Notes: a model not told the origin generated them from the letters alone. DNA of 13,933 nt from Thermoplasmata archaeon (GCA_020351895.1 CP070672.1:2291777-2305709), one strand, 5' to 3'; positions 6,722-13,749 are shown, numbered from the stretch's first letter. A program made the numbers and translations.

Positions 6722-7687
6722 ATGCCGGTTACAATACCAAAGGAGAAATGGACAGGAAAGATAAAAGAGGTTACATTCGGTGCAACATCCCAAGAAGGAG
6801 GGACTAGATCAAACAGCATAACATTGGGCGGTGTAAGTACTCTGCCTTTCCTTTACTTTGAGGGGGAGATGCCCAGGAAAACTGTGATTGCTATGGAGGT
6901 CATGGATGTTATAAGGGAGGATTATCCAGCCCTTGCTAGAGAGCCTTTTAAGGATGTCTTGGGTACACCTGCTCAATGGGCAAAGACCTGCGTCGAAAAG
7001 CACGGTGCCGAGGCCATATGTCTGAAACTTGAGGGTACAAATCCAGAAGAGGAGAACAAGAGCCCCGAGGAGGCTGTTGAGATAGTAAAAGAAGTCCTTT
7101 CAGCTGTGTCTGTACCCCTGATGATATACGGCTGCGGGAACGAGGAAAAGGATGCCAAGGTCATGGAGGCCTGCTCGGAAGCAGCCAAGGGAGAGCGATG
7201 TCTTCTAGGATTGGCAGAGGAGGAGAGGTATAAATCCATAAGCGTGGCTTCAATGGCAAATGACCATGCACTTGTTGCCTTCTCGAATTTGGACATCAAC
7301 CTAGCAAAGCAGCTCAATATTCTTTTAACTGATTTCGGAGTCAAGCCTGAAAATATCGTCATGGATCCTTTACAGGCTGGATTGGGTTACGGCCTCGAAT
7401 ATTCGTATTCTGTCATCGAGAGAATAAGATTGGCTGCCCTCATGGGGGATACCATGCTTCAGATGCCAATATTATGCGACACCACCTTGGCATGGAAGCC
7501 CAGGGAGGCATATCAGGATAACCCAGATTGGGGTGAGAAGAACCTTAGAGGTCCTTTCTGGGAGGCAACAACAGGCATCTCGGCAATTACCGCAGGGGCT
7601 GATATGTTGATTATGAGGCACCCTGTCGCAGTGAGGATGGTTAGGGAGGCAGCAGAGGAACTGGCTACAAAGGAAGGTGGTGAGTGA
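6722..7687 (+). CDS. acsD: Corrinoid iron-sulfur protein small subunit (AcsD/CdhD)
   Basis: This 321-residue protein matches the small (delta) subunit of the corrinoid iron-sulfur protein, a TIM barrel that pairs with AcsC and helps carry the methyl group on cobalamin to acetyl-CoA synthase. Recognisable stretches are the N-terminal TIPKEKWTGKI-EVTFGAT segment, the KLEGTNPEE region at about residue 102, the ENIVMDPLQAGLGYGLEYS segment and the C-terminal GADMLIMRHP. The length fits bacterial AcsD (about 320) rather than archaeal CdhD (about 400 or more), in line with the bacterial form of the fusion upstream. It lies 113 bases after the fusion, a gap with a T-rich stretch but no clear TATA box. 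Its stop overlaps the start of acsC. A GGGGGG stretch precedes the ATG. Confidence 0.95.
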   Translation: MPVTIPKEKWTGKIKEVTFGATSQEGGTRSNSITLGGVSTLPFLYFEGEMPRKTVIAMEVMDVIREDYPALAREPFKDVLGTPAQWAKTCVEKHGAEAICLKLEGTNPEEENKSPEEAVEIVKEVLSAVSVPLMIYGCGNEEKDAKVMEACSEAAKGERCLLGLAEEERYKSISVASMANDHALVAFSNLDINLAKQLNILLTDFGVKPENIVMDPLQAGLGYGLEYSYSVIERIRLAALMGDTMLQMPILCDTTLAWKPREAYQDNPDWGEKNLRGPFWEATTGISAITAGADMLIMRHPVAVRMVREAAEELATKEGGE

Positions 7688-9030
7688 TGGCACTCACAGC
7701 AATAGAGATATATAAGCTACTTCCTAAGACCAACTGCGGTGAATGCGGTGTGCCCACATGTCTAGCATTCGCAATGAAGTTGGCAAATAAACAGGCGGAA
7801 TTAAGTGCATGTCCCTATGTATCCGAGGATGCAAAGACACAGCTTGAGGAATCTGCGGCGCCGCCAATAAGGTTGGTGACAGTGGGCATTGGCGATAACG
7901 CAGTGGAAATGGGTAATGAGACAGAGCTGTTTCGACATGAGAAGACCTTCTATCACCCAACAGCCTATTCCCTGATAATCGAGGACACCTTAAGCCCAGA
8001 TGAATTGGATGCAAAGATAAAAGAGGCAAGCGATTTGGAGTTTGAGAGAGTGGGGCAGATGTTGAGGCTGGGTATGCTCGCAATAAAAGCCTCTTCTCAG
8101 GATCCTGCAAAATTCGCCGAGGTCGTGAAATCAGCCTCAGAAAAAACATCACTACCTCTGATTTTGATCAGCGATAAACCCGAAGTTATTGAAGGAGGTT
8201 TGAAGATAGCATCCAGCAAAAAACCCCTGATACATGGGGCGAACAAGGACAACTGGCAGGTCATGGCAGAACTTGCCAAGAAGTACGAATGTCCCATAGT
8301 TGCGTATGAAGATCGTGGATTGGATGAGCTGGCTGAGCTTACCCAGAACATAAAAAAGGCAGGATGCGAGGACATCATGTTGGACTTCGGAAAGAAATCC
8401 CTGGGCGAGAGTATGAGGCTGCTTACCATTATCAGGAGACTATCCGCGAGAAAGAGCTTCAGACCCCTGGGATACCCGGTGATATTGAGTCTTGAGGGTG
8501 ACCCTGAGAAGGAAGCGTTACACGTGGCCATATTGACCATGAAATACTCGGCAGCCCTGATGCTTTCCGACATCTCCAAATGGAGGATGTTCCCATTGTT
8601 CACACTGAGGCAGAACATCTACACAGATCCTCAGATCCCGATTCAGGTGAAGCCCGAACTATATGAAATCAACAATCCAGACGAGAACTCTCCCTTGCTT
8701 TTCACAACCAATTTCTCATTAACCTATTTCACTGTTGCAGGAGACATTGAGAACAGCAAGATACCAAGCTTCCTTCAGGTTGTGGATACCGAGGGTTTAT
8801 CTGTTATGACGGCCTTTGCCGCAGGGAAGCTGACACCCGAGATGGTAGTGGAGGCTTTGGAGAAATCTGGGGCAAACGAGAAGGTGAAGCACAACAAGAT
8901 AATCATACCAGGCATGGTTGCACGGATGAGCTCGAAACTCAATGAAAAATCGGGAAGAGAGATTCTCGTGGGGCCGAGGGAATCATCGGGCATACCCAAG
9001 TATTTGAAGGGACTTTCTGAAGATCAATAG
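7687..9030 (+). CDS. acsC: Corrinoid iron-sulfur protein large subunit (AcsC/CdhE)
   Basis: This 447-residue protein is the gamma subunit of the corrinoid iron-sulfur protein. The N-terminal domain has the [4Fe-4S] motif Cys17, Cys20, Cys25, Cys42 (NCGECGVPTC and then SACP), which reactivates cobalamin. A TIM barrel follows (about residues 60-310) and a C-terminal cobalamin-binding domain (about 330-447; TTNFSLTYFTVAGDIE is characteristic). It accepts the methyl group from a methyltransferase and presents it to the A cluster of acetyl-CoA synthase. The ATG at 7687 is preferred, with the GGTGGTGA ribosome site before it; it overlaps the acsD stop by one base (TGATG). GTG at 7684 would add one residue. 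The tight overlap shows translational coupling with acsD. Length equals that of bacterial AcsC (about 446). Confidence 0.96.
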   Translation: MALTAIEIYKLLPKTNCGECGVPTCLAFAMKLANKQAELSACPYVSEDAKTQLEESAAPPIRLVTVGIGDNAVEMGNETELFRHEKTFYHPTAYSLIIEDTLSPDELDAKIKEASDLEFERVGQMLRLGMLAIKASSQDPAKFAEVVKSASEKTSLPLILISDKPEVIEGGLKIASSKKPLIHGANKDNWQVMAELAKKYECPIVAYEDRGLDELAELTQNIKKAGCEDIMLDFGKKSLGESMRLLTIIRRLSARKSFRPLGYPVILSLEGDPEKEALHVAILTMKYSAALMLSDISKWRMFPLFTLRQNIYTDPQIPIQVKPELYEINNPDENSPLLFTTNFSLTYFTVAGDIENSKIPSFLQVVDTEGLSVMTAFAAGKLTPEMVVEALEKSGANEKVKHNKIIIPGMVARMSSKLNEKSGREILVGPRESSGIPKYLKGLSEDQ

Positions 9031-9082
9031 AATCGATTCCCTAAAAGAAAAAAATCCAGTGATAAAGATTAAGTAGTTCTGT

Positions 9083-9090
9083 GTATATTT
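9083..9090 (+). promoter_or_regulatory. TATA-like element before lsm, possibly giving a leaderless transcript
   Basis: GTATATTT lies about 25 bases before the ATG at 9111, so transcription would start at or near the start codon. It overlaps the longer GTG reading-frame start at 9081, which argues against that start. Confidence 0.35.
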
Positions 9091-9110
9091 GGAGACATCG
9101 GGGGAAATTT

Positions 9111-9326
9111 ATGCAGAAACCTCTAAACACGCTGAATAAAAGCCTGAACAATAAGGTGTTGGTTGAGCTTAAGGCCAACCGAGAGTATCGTGGGATATTG
9201 GAGGGCTACGACCCGCACATGAATCTCGTGCTGAAAAATGCCGAAGAATATGTTAACAAGGAGCTGAAAAGAAAGCATGAGGTTGCCATAGTGCGCGGGG
9301 ATAATGTAGTGTATATTTCCCCTTAA
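9111..9326 (+). CDS. lsm: Sm-like archaeal RNA-binding protein (SmAP/LSm)
   Basis: This 71-residue protein forms ring-shaped oligomers that bind U-rich RNA in the cytoplasm. The Sm1 motif is residues about 20-46 ([15 protein letters not shown] and then NAEE) and the Sm2 motif is near the end ([12 protein letters not shown]), both canonical for archaeal LSm proteins. The ATG at 9111 gives the usual length of about 70-75; the in-frame GTG at 9081 would add ten residues with no family counterpart and would overlap the TATA-like element. It is followed 18 bases later by the eL37 gene. This lsm-eL37 pairing is, from memory, common in archaea. Confidence 0.95.
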   Translation: MQKPLNTLNKSLNNKVLVELKANREYRGILEGYDPHMNLVLKNAEEYVNKELKRKHEVAIVRGDNVVYISP

Positions 9327-9329
9327 TTC

Positions 9330-9342
9330 GGAGGATCGGAGG
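9330..9342 (+). promoter_or_regulatory. Two tandem Shine-Dalgarno motifs before the eL37 gene
   Basis: GGAGGAT (9330-9336) and GGAGG (9338-9342) lie in a row before the ATG at 9345. The first has the better spacing (eight bases). They support translation of this very short gene. Confidence 0.6.
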
Positions 9343-9344
9343 AA

Positions 9345-9509
9345 ATGACCAAGGGCACCCCATCCATGGGTAAAAGGCAGAAAAAAACCCATATCCGCTG
9401 CAGACGATGCGGAAAGAGGTCGTACCATATCAGAAAGAAGAGGTGCTCTGCATGTGGCTTCGGTTTCTCCACTAAGATGAGAGGCTATAACTGGGCTAAG
9501 GGGCATTGA
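9345..9509 (+). CDS. rpl37e: 50S ribosomal protein eL37 (L37e), zinc-ribbon
   Basis: This 54-residue gene is shorter than most ORF cut-offs and is easily missed. The translation begins [19 protein letters not shown] and contains a zinc ribbon with Cys19/Cys22 (CRRC) and Cys34/Cys37 (CSAC), then [16 protein letters not shown]. This is the archaeal/eukaryotic eL37 that binds 23S rRNA in the large subunit; it has no bacterial counterpart, so it is good evidence for an archaeon. It is flanked by lsm (18 bases upstream) and a PurF-like gene (4 bases downstream), so the three are probably one operon. Confidence 0.95.
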   Translation: MTKGTPSMGKRQKKTHIRCRRCGKRSYHIRKKRCSACGFGFSTKMRGYNWAKGH

Positions 9510-9513
9510 GGTA

Positions 9514-10911
9514 ATGAGTGGTCTTTTTGGAGTAGTCAGTAAGGATAATTGTAAAAATATCCTGTTTTATGGTGTGGACTACCATTCACATTTAGGTACA
9601 CAGCGTGGAGGTCTGGCTGTCTGTGATAAGGAAAGAAAAATCATGCACAGGAAGATCCATGACATATCCCAGTCCCAATTCAAGTCAAAATTCTTTGATG
9701 ATTATAAAGACATGAACGGAAATCTTGGAATCGGAGTCATAAGCGACATGGATTCCCAGCCCATAATCATCTCATCATCATTCGGGAACTTTGCAATAGT
9801 GACTGCTGGCTTAATCGAAAACTCAAGAGAGCTGGCCACCCAATTAAAAAGAGAGGGCCTTTCCTTCTCAAATCTGGACGATGGAGTCCTCAATTCAACC
9901 GAGATAATCGGGAAATTGATCACACAGGGAAATGATATAATTGACGGTATTGAGAAGATGTTCGATAAGATCAAAGGCTCGGTTTCTATTTTATTCTTGA
10001 CTGAAGAAGGAATCTATGCAGCAAGGGACAGGTTCGGACACACACCATTGGTTGTTGGCAGAAAGGACGAGGATTATGTGATAGGCTCTGAGACATGTTC
10101 GTTTTTTAATTTGGGATTTAAAATCGAGAAGTACATTGGCCCAGGGGAAATAGTACTTCTGACTCAAGATGGATTAAAGCCGCAGAAGGATGCAGACTCT
10201 ACAAATCAAATCTGCGCTTTCTTATGGATTTATACAGGGTATCCTGCTTCAAGCTACGAGGGAATCAGTGTCGAGTCTGTTCGGGAGAGAACAGGAAAGT
10301 GCCTGGCGAAAAATGACGACATAAAAGTGGATTTTGCGTCAGGAGTACCCGACTCGGGGACCGCCCATGGTATTGGATATGCCATGGGAGCGAATGTTCC
10401 GTTCAGAAGACCTCTTGTGAAATATACCTCAGGATATGGAAGGAGTTACACACCACCTTCCCAGGAGATAAGAGACATGGTGGCGACAATGAAACTGATT
10501 CCCATAAAAGAGGTTATAGAAGATAACAAAATGGTTCTATGCGAGGATTCAATTGTCAGGGGAACCCAATTAAGGAACTTCACGGTACAGAAATTATGGG
10601 ACAACGACGCAAAGGAGGTTCACATCAGGGTTGCATGTCCTCCTCTAATGTTCCCTTGCAAATATACATTCTCCACAAGGAGCATACACGAACTTGCGGC
10701 AAGAAGGGCAATTAAAGCCCTCGAGGGAAAGGACATCGAGGATGTACATGAATATATAGATTCGAATTCAGAGAAATTTCGTCAGATGGTGGAATGGATA
10801 GAAAAGGATCTCAATGTTACCTCCTTGAGATACCAAAGCCTGGATGACATGGTTAAGGCAATAGGCCTTCCAAAAGAGTCCTTGTGTTTGTACTGCTGGA
10901 GTGGGAAATAG
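9514..10911 (+). CDS. PurF-like protein with a Ser in place of the glutaminase nucleophile Cys
   Basis: This 465-residue protein aligns over its full length with glutamine PRPP amidotransferase, which makes phosphoribosylamine in the first step of purine synthesis. It starts MSGLFGVVS, where PurF has Cys-Gly-Ile-Val-Gly, so the nucleophile is Ser2. Other glutaminase positions are also changed: the GHVRY(S/P)T segment is GVISD (residues 74-78) and the AHNG segment is VTAG (96-99). The phosphoribosyl half is kept: CEDSIVRGTQ (343-352) is the PRPP loop. Four cysteines at positions matching the Bacillus PurF cluster ligands are present (234, 382, 458, 461). It may use free ammonia, act on another amine, or regulate the true PurF downstream; activity cannot be told from sequence. 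No cysteine codon lies in frame just upstream, so a wrong start does not explain the Ser. Confidence 0.85.
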   Translation: MSGLFGVVSKDNCKNILFYGVDYHSHLGTQRGGLAVCDKERKIMHRKIHDISQSQFKSKFFDDYKDMNGNLGIGVISDMDSQPIIISSSFGNFAIVTAGLIENSRELATQLKREGLSFSNLDDGVLNSTEIIGKLITQGNDIIDGIEKMFDKIKGSVSILFLTEEGIYAARDRFGHTPLVVGRKDEDYVIGSETCSFFNLGFKIEKYIGPGEIVLLTQDGLKPQKDADSTNQICAFLWIYTGYPASSYEGISVESVRERTGKCLAKNDDIKVDFASGVPDSGTAHGIGYAMGANVPFRRPLVKYTSGYGRSYTPPSQEIRDMVATMKLIPIKEVIEDNKMVLCEDSIVRGTQLRNFTVQKLWDNDAKEVHIRVACPPLMFPCKYTFSTRSIHELAARRAIKALEGKDIEDVHEYIDSNSEKFRQMVEWIEKDLNVTSLRYQSLDDMVKAIGLPKESLCLYCWSGK

Positions 10912-10931
10912 AACATAGAGAATAGGAGCAG

Positions 10932-10947
10932 AGGTAATCACTTACCT
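10932..10947 (+). other. Small hairpin between the two PurF genes
   Basis: AGGTAA (10932-10937) and TTACCT (10942-10947) pair around TCAC. It lies in the 77-base gap between the two genes. It is not followed by a T run, so it is not a clear terminator; it may be chance or an RNA processing site. Confidence 0.25.
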
Positions 10948-10988
10948 TCTCTTGTTTCGGAAGCCACATTCTATGAAGGTGCCTACGC

Positions 10989-12431
10989 ATGTTGAGTAGG
11001 GATAAATTCGATATTTCTAATATCTTTAAGAAAGAGAAACCAAAAGAGCACTGTGCTGTAGTTGGAGTTGCAACGAAATCAAAGGCATCTTCATATATAT
11101 ACTACTGTCTCCGCGCTCTTCAGCATCGAGGTCAGGAGGCAGTAGGTATAGCAATCTTCAGCAAGAAGATCAATTTTCATAAAGGTCTGGGTTTGGTTGC
11201 CAACGTCTTTGACGGTGAGAAACTCAGGTCCCTTGGCGGTAGAAAAGGCATTGGCCATGCATATTACTCCATAAAACTGTCAAAGCCCGAGAACGCGCAG
11301 CCCACAATAATAAAAACCGATGTTGGAGAAGTGGCCTTAGCCCATAACGGCATCATCGTGAATGCCAAGACGCTTTTAAGACGAATGAAGAAGAAGGGGC
11401 ATAATTTTGTATTGGGCTGCGAGGAGGAGGTTGTGGGTTATCTTTTGGCTGATCATATGAAATCCACTGGGGACCTGATAAAGGCCATTAAAAAGACCAT
11501 GGAGGAGCTTGTAGGATCCTATTCATTCACGATGCTGTTCAACAATAGGACATTCGGAATACGCGATCCATTGGGTATTAAACCCCTATGCCTAGGCAGG
11601 TTCGATGGTGGGCATATAATTGCTTCCGAGAGTGTTGCCCTGGATGTAATCGGAGCAGAGATGATAAGAGATGTCAATCCTGGTGAGGTTGTGGAAATCA
11701 AATCGAATGGATTTGAATCCCACCAATTATTCAACTCAAAGCATAGTGCGCATTGTTTTTTCGAGTACACATATTTTGCCAGGGCAGATTCCGTCCTAGA
11801 TGATAGAAGTGTGTACGAGACAAGAAAGAGAATAGGCTGGAGATTGGCAAAGGAGCATCCTGCCCATGCCGATGTCGTAATGGCCATCCCGGATTCAGGG
11901 AGAGCCCATGCCTTTGGATTTTCCTTAGGCTCTGGGATTCCCCTTGCCGAGGGTCTGATGAAGAATCGATACATTGCACGAACTTTTATCATGCCCTCCC
12001 AGAAATTAAGGGATGTTACAGTAAAAGAGAAGGTGAATCCAATTAGATCCGAGGTTGAGGGAGAACGTGTAGTTCTCGTTGATGATAGCATTGTAAGAGG
12101 TACAACCATAAGACGAATCGTGGATATGGTGAGGGAAGCAGGGGCAGCCGAGGTCCATGTTAGAATAGGAACTCCTCCTCTGATTTCACCATGCTATCTA
12201 GGTATCGACATGACGACAAGGGATCAATTCATAGCCCACGAAAGGAATGTGAATGAGATAAGGAAGATAATAAATGCGGATTCCTTGGGATATATCAGTA
12301 TTGATGGGCTGGTGGAGGCCCTTCAATTCTCAAGAAATGACCTGTGCCTGGGATGCGTCACAGAGGAATACCCAATAGACATTCCACCCGAGAGGCATCG
12401 CTTCCAGCACAACCTAAGGGAGTATGATTAA
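10989..12431 (+). CDS. purF: Amidophosphoribosyltransferase PurF
   Basis: This 480-residue enzyme transfers ammonia from glutamine to PRPP to give phosphoribosylamine, the first committed step of purine synthesis. Cys22 in KEHCAVVG is the expected N-terminal nucleophile after removal of a 21-residue propeptide. LQHRGQEAVG (44-53), AHNG (118-121) and the PRPP loop VVLVDDSIVRGTT (361-373) are present, as are four cysteines for a [4Fe-4S] cluster of the Bacillus type (256, 402, 453, 456). Two glutamine-site positions are unusual: the GHVRYST segment is GHAYYSI (89-95), replacing the glutamine-binding Arg by Tyr92, and the Asp of the SD.E segment appears as Glu145. The start is ATG with GAAGGTG eight bases upstream. 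It follows the PurF-like gene by 77 bases. Confidence 0.93.
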   Translation: MLSRDKFDISNIFKKEKPKEHCAVVGVATKSKASSYIYYCLRALQHRGQEAVGIAIFSKKINFHKGLGLVANVFDGEKLRSLGGRKGIGHAYYSIKLSKPENAQPTIIKTDVGEVALAHNGIIVNAKTLLRRMKKKGHNFVLGCEEEVVGYLLADHMKSTGDLIKAIKKTMEELVGSYSFTMLFNNRTFGIRDPLGIKPLCLGRFDGGHIIASESVALDVIGAEMIRDVNPGEVVEIKSNGFESHQLFNSKHSAHCFFEYTYFARADSVLDDRSVYETRKRIGWRLAKEHPAHADVVMAIPDSGRAHAFGFSLGSGIPLAEGLMKNRYIARTFIMPSQKLRDVTVKEKVNPIRSEVEGERVVLVDDSIVRGTTIRRIVDMVREAGAAEVHVRIGTPPLISPCYLGIDMTTRDQFIAHERNVNEIRKIINADSLGYISIDGLVEALQFSRNDLCLGCVTEEYPIDIPPERHRFQHNLREYD

Positions 12432-12485
12432 TTTTTCACCCTTCTTTCACCTATTAAATCCTTGAGCACTCGATTTTGAAAAGGT

Positions 12486-12494
12486 TTTATATAT
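12486..12494 (+). promoter_or_regulatory. TATA box of the DUF350 gene
   Basis: TTTATATAT is close to the archaeal TATA consensus. Transcription would start near 12515, giving a leader of about 40 bases before the ATG at 12554. Confidence 0.6.
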
Positions 12495-12499
12495 TGGCA

Positions 12500-12512
12500 T
12501 ACCAATTTGGTA
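12500..12512. promoter_or_regulatory. Palindrome between the TATA box and the transcription start (operator candidate)
   Basis: TACCAATTTGGTA is a perfect palindrome around a central T. It begins six bases after the TATA box, where a bound repressor would block RNA polymerase. A nearby TTGG (12494-12497) and TACC (12529-12532) may be further half sites. Confidence 0.45.
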
Positions 12513-12542
12513 AAAAAATACCAGATGGAATGGAACGCAATA

Positions 12543-12548
12543 GAGGTG
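12543..12548 (+). promoter_or_regulatory. Ribosome binding site that fixes the ATG at 12554
   Basis: GAGGTG lies five bases before ATG 12554. The longer in-frame start at 12476 would lie upstream of the TATA box, so it is rejected. Confidence 0.7.
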
Positions 12549-12553
12549 TTGAG

Positions 12554-13063
12554 ATGACAATGGTGGACACTGGATTGGAGATTCTACTTGCTGTTACGAA
12601 ATTATGCATTGGAGTGATTCTTGCAGTTGTGGCAGTGAATATAGGCTTGGTATTTTTCGAAAAAATCACACAGATGGGGCAGATGGGAAAGTTGAATATA
12701 CTAAAAGAGCTTGAGAGCGGAAACGCCGCTGTTGCGATACTCATGGTAGGTGTAGTTTTGGCCATTGCCATCGTGATTCGTGCAGGAATAGTCAGTCTCA
12801 TCGAGATACCGAAGTTCGATTTGGAGTATGCTTGGAATGTTGCCTGGGGCTTTGGTCAGATGGTTTTATCAATTGCCCTGGCTATAATGTCGATCTACCT
12901 TGCATTATGGGTGCTTAAAAGATTCATGGAAGGAAGGGATATAATTGGCGATATCAAGGACGGCAACATAGCCATGGGTATTGTCATTGCTGGGATAGTG
13001 ATTTCCATTGCATTCATAATCGAGATATCAGTGTCAGGAATCACACCCCCTATTTCAACTTAG
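12554..13063 (+). CDS. Membrane protein with two DUF350 repeats
   Basis: This 169-residue protein has four predicted membrane segments, roughly at residues 6-35, 56-80, 101-125 and 138-163. Segments two and four are each preceded by the same signature: ELESGNAAVAI and DIKDGNIAMGI, followed by a G-x-x-hydrophobic helix. This GN-A-AI pattern is that of DUF350 (the YjfL type), which usually occurs as two copies; the function of the family is unknown. A palindrome next to the TATA box suggests that the gene is regulated. It begins about 120 bases after purF, and a T-rich stretch after the purF stop may end that transcript, so it is probably an independent unit. The unknown protein at 13098 follows by 34 bases and may be co-transcribed. 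Confidence 0.78.
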   Translation: MTMVDTGLEILLAVTKLCIGVILAVVAVNIGLVFFEKITQMGQMGKLNILKELESGNAAVAILMVGVVLAIAIVIRAGIVSLIEIPKFDLEYAWNVAWGFGQMVLSIALAIMSIYLALWVLKRFMEGRDIIGDIKDGNIAMGIVIAGIVISIAFIIEISVSGITPPIST

Positions 13064-13097
13064 GGGAATTCAAATATTAAGGAGTTAAAATCAGGAC

Positions 13098-13589
13098 ATG
13101 GTGGTGAAAATGAGATATGGAGATTTGGATGGTAAGGGAACCATATATGACGACTCAGGTCAGATGCTTTTTCACAGCGATGAGTGCATGACAAAGACCA
13201 TAAACGGCATGTGTATAGGCATTTATAAGAGGCATAAGGCGGGCTGGAAGGTGATATTCATGGATGGCCTAGGTTGCTTTGTCATCACCAACTTGAGAAC
13301 TGTATTTCTAAGAGATCCTAAGAGTTACCCTGGTGGAGAAGACAAAGTGGCTAAGCGGTTGCACTCCTTCAGTGACGGTCAATATTGGCCGGACAAAGCC
13401 GAAAAGATACAGGCTGCTGGAGGAAAGGAGTTCTTTGAAATCCTCCATGACGAAGTCACGAAGATCAAGCATAAAGGAAAGGAATCGTCGATTCTTACCG
13501 AGATAGAGGGCATAAAACATAAGATCATGGTTGAGAAGGAAATTGGCGAGGCTCTGGAAAAGATATTGACAGAGGGAGGCATGCTTTAG
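13098..13589 (+). CDS. Protein of unknown function, possibly with a PH/GRAM-like beta domain
   Basis: This 163-residue soluble protein is not recognised. Its first half is beta-rich: after RYGDLDGKGTIYDDSGQMLFHS come WKVIFMDGLGCFVITNLRTVFLRDP (about residues 51-75). The G-x-x-h-h-T-N-x-R-h-h-F-h pattern recalls bacterial PH-like or GRAM-like domains; this is a weak resemblance. The second half is charged and probably helical, ending in a likely amphipathic helix (KHKIMVEKEIGEALEKILTEG). It lies 34 bases after the DUF350 membrane protein, so a membrane-linked role is possible. The start is uncertain: ATG 13098 has GGAG 13 bases upstream; ATG 13110 has GGTGGTGA just before it and would remove four residues. 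Confidence 0.65.
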   Translation: MVVKMRYGDLDGKGTIYDDSGQMLFHSDECMTKTINGMCIGIYKRHKAGWKVIFMDGLGCFVITNLRTVFLRDPKSYPGGEDKVAKRLHSFSDGQYWPDKAEKIQAAGGKEFFEILHDEVTKIKHKGKESSILTEIEGIKHKIMVEKEIGEALEKILTEGGML

Positions 13590-13606
13590 GATAACCTCCT
13601 TTTTTT
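13575..13606 (+). terminator. GC hairpin with a run of seven T after the unknown protein gene
   Basis: GGAGG (13575-13579) pairs with CCTCC (13595-13599), immediately followed by seven T (13600-13606). The stop codon is in the loop. A second T-rich stretch follows at 13617-13626. Archaeal termination mainly needs the T run, which is present. Confidence 0.5.
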
Positions 13607-13676
13607 GAATGGCAATCTTTTTATTTGCTAAAACATTTAAACATTTGTGGGAGTATAAGAAAAAAACTCAAAATCT
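13607..13676 (+). promoter_or_regulatory. AT-rich leader with TATA-like elements before the repeat array and tRNA
   Basis: No gene is seen. TTTAAA (13636-13641) and TATAAG (13654-13659) are candidate TATA boxes. The second lies 23 bases before the first GGG of repeat unit 1, close to the distance expected between a TATA box and a transcription start, so the array could be transcribed from its first base. Confidence 0.35.
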
Positions 13677-13725
13677 GGGCCGATAGACTCTTGAGGAAGC
13701 AGAGTTTCCTCCTCGTCATCGCCCC
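13677..13725 (+). repeat. Repeat unit 1 hairpin, divergent inner stem
   Basis: GGGCCGAT (13677-13684) pairs with ATCGCCCC (13718-13725) with one C-C mismatch. The inner stem is GAGGAA (13693-13698) with TTCCTC (13706-13711). It shares the head with units 2 and 3 but has a different inner stem, so the fold is kept while the sequence is not. Confidence 0.6.
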
Positions 13726-13749
13726 TCAAATGCAACCTTAAATCCATAC

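Noticed and set aside
8097..8618. 173-residue open frame on the minus strand
   Set aside because: It is antisense to acsC, whose motifs are clear; no ribosome site and no domain seen.
9081..9110. Longer lsm protein from GTG 9081
   Set aside because: The ten extra residues have no counterpart in Sm proteins and overlap a TATA-like element; ATG 9111 gives the family length.
9511..9516. Misplaced start hiding a catalytic Cys of the PurF-like protein
   Set aside because: The in-frame codons just upstream encode no cysteine, and residues 2-9 align directly with the PurF N-terminus.
11519..12109. 196-residue open frame on the minus strand
   Set aside because: It lies fully inside purF, has low-complexity Ser/Thr-rich translation and no recognisable motif; an antisense shadow.
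12476..12553. Longer DUF350 protein from ATG 12476
   Set aside because: This start lies upstream of the TATA box and palindrome; ATG 12554 has GAGGTG at good spacing.
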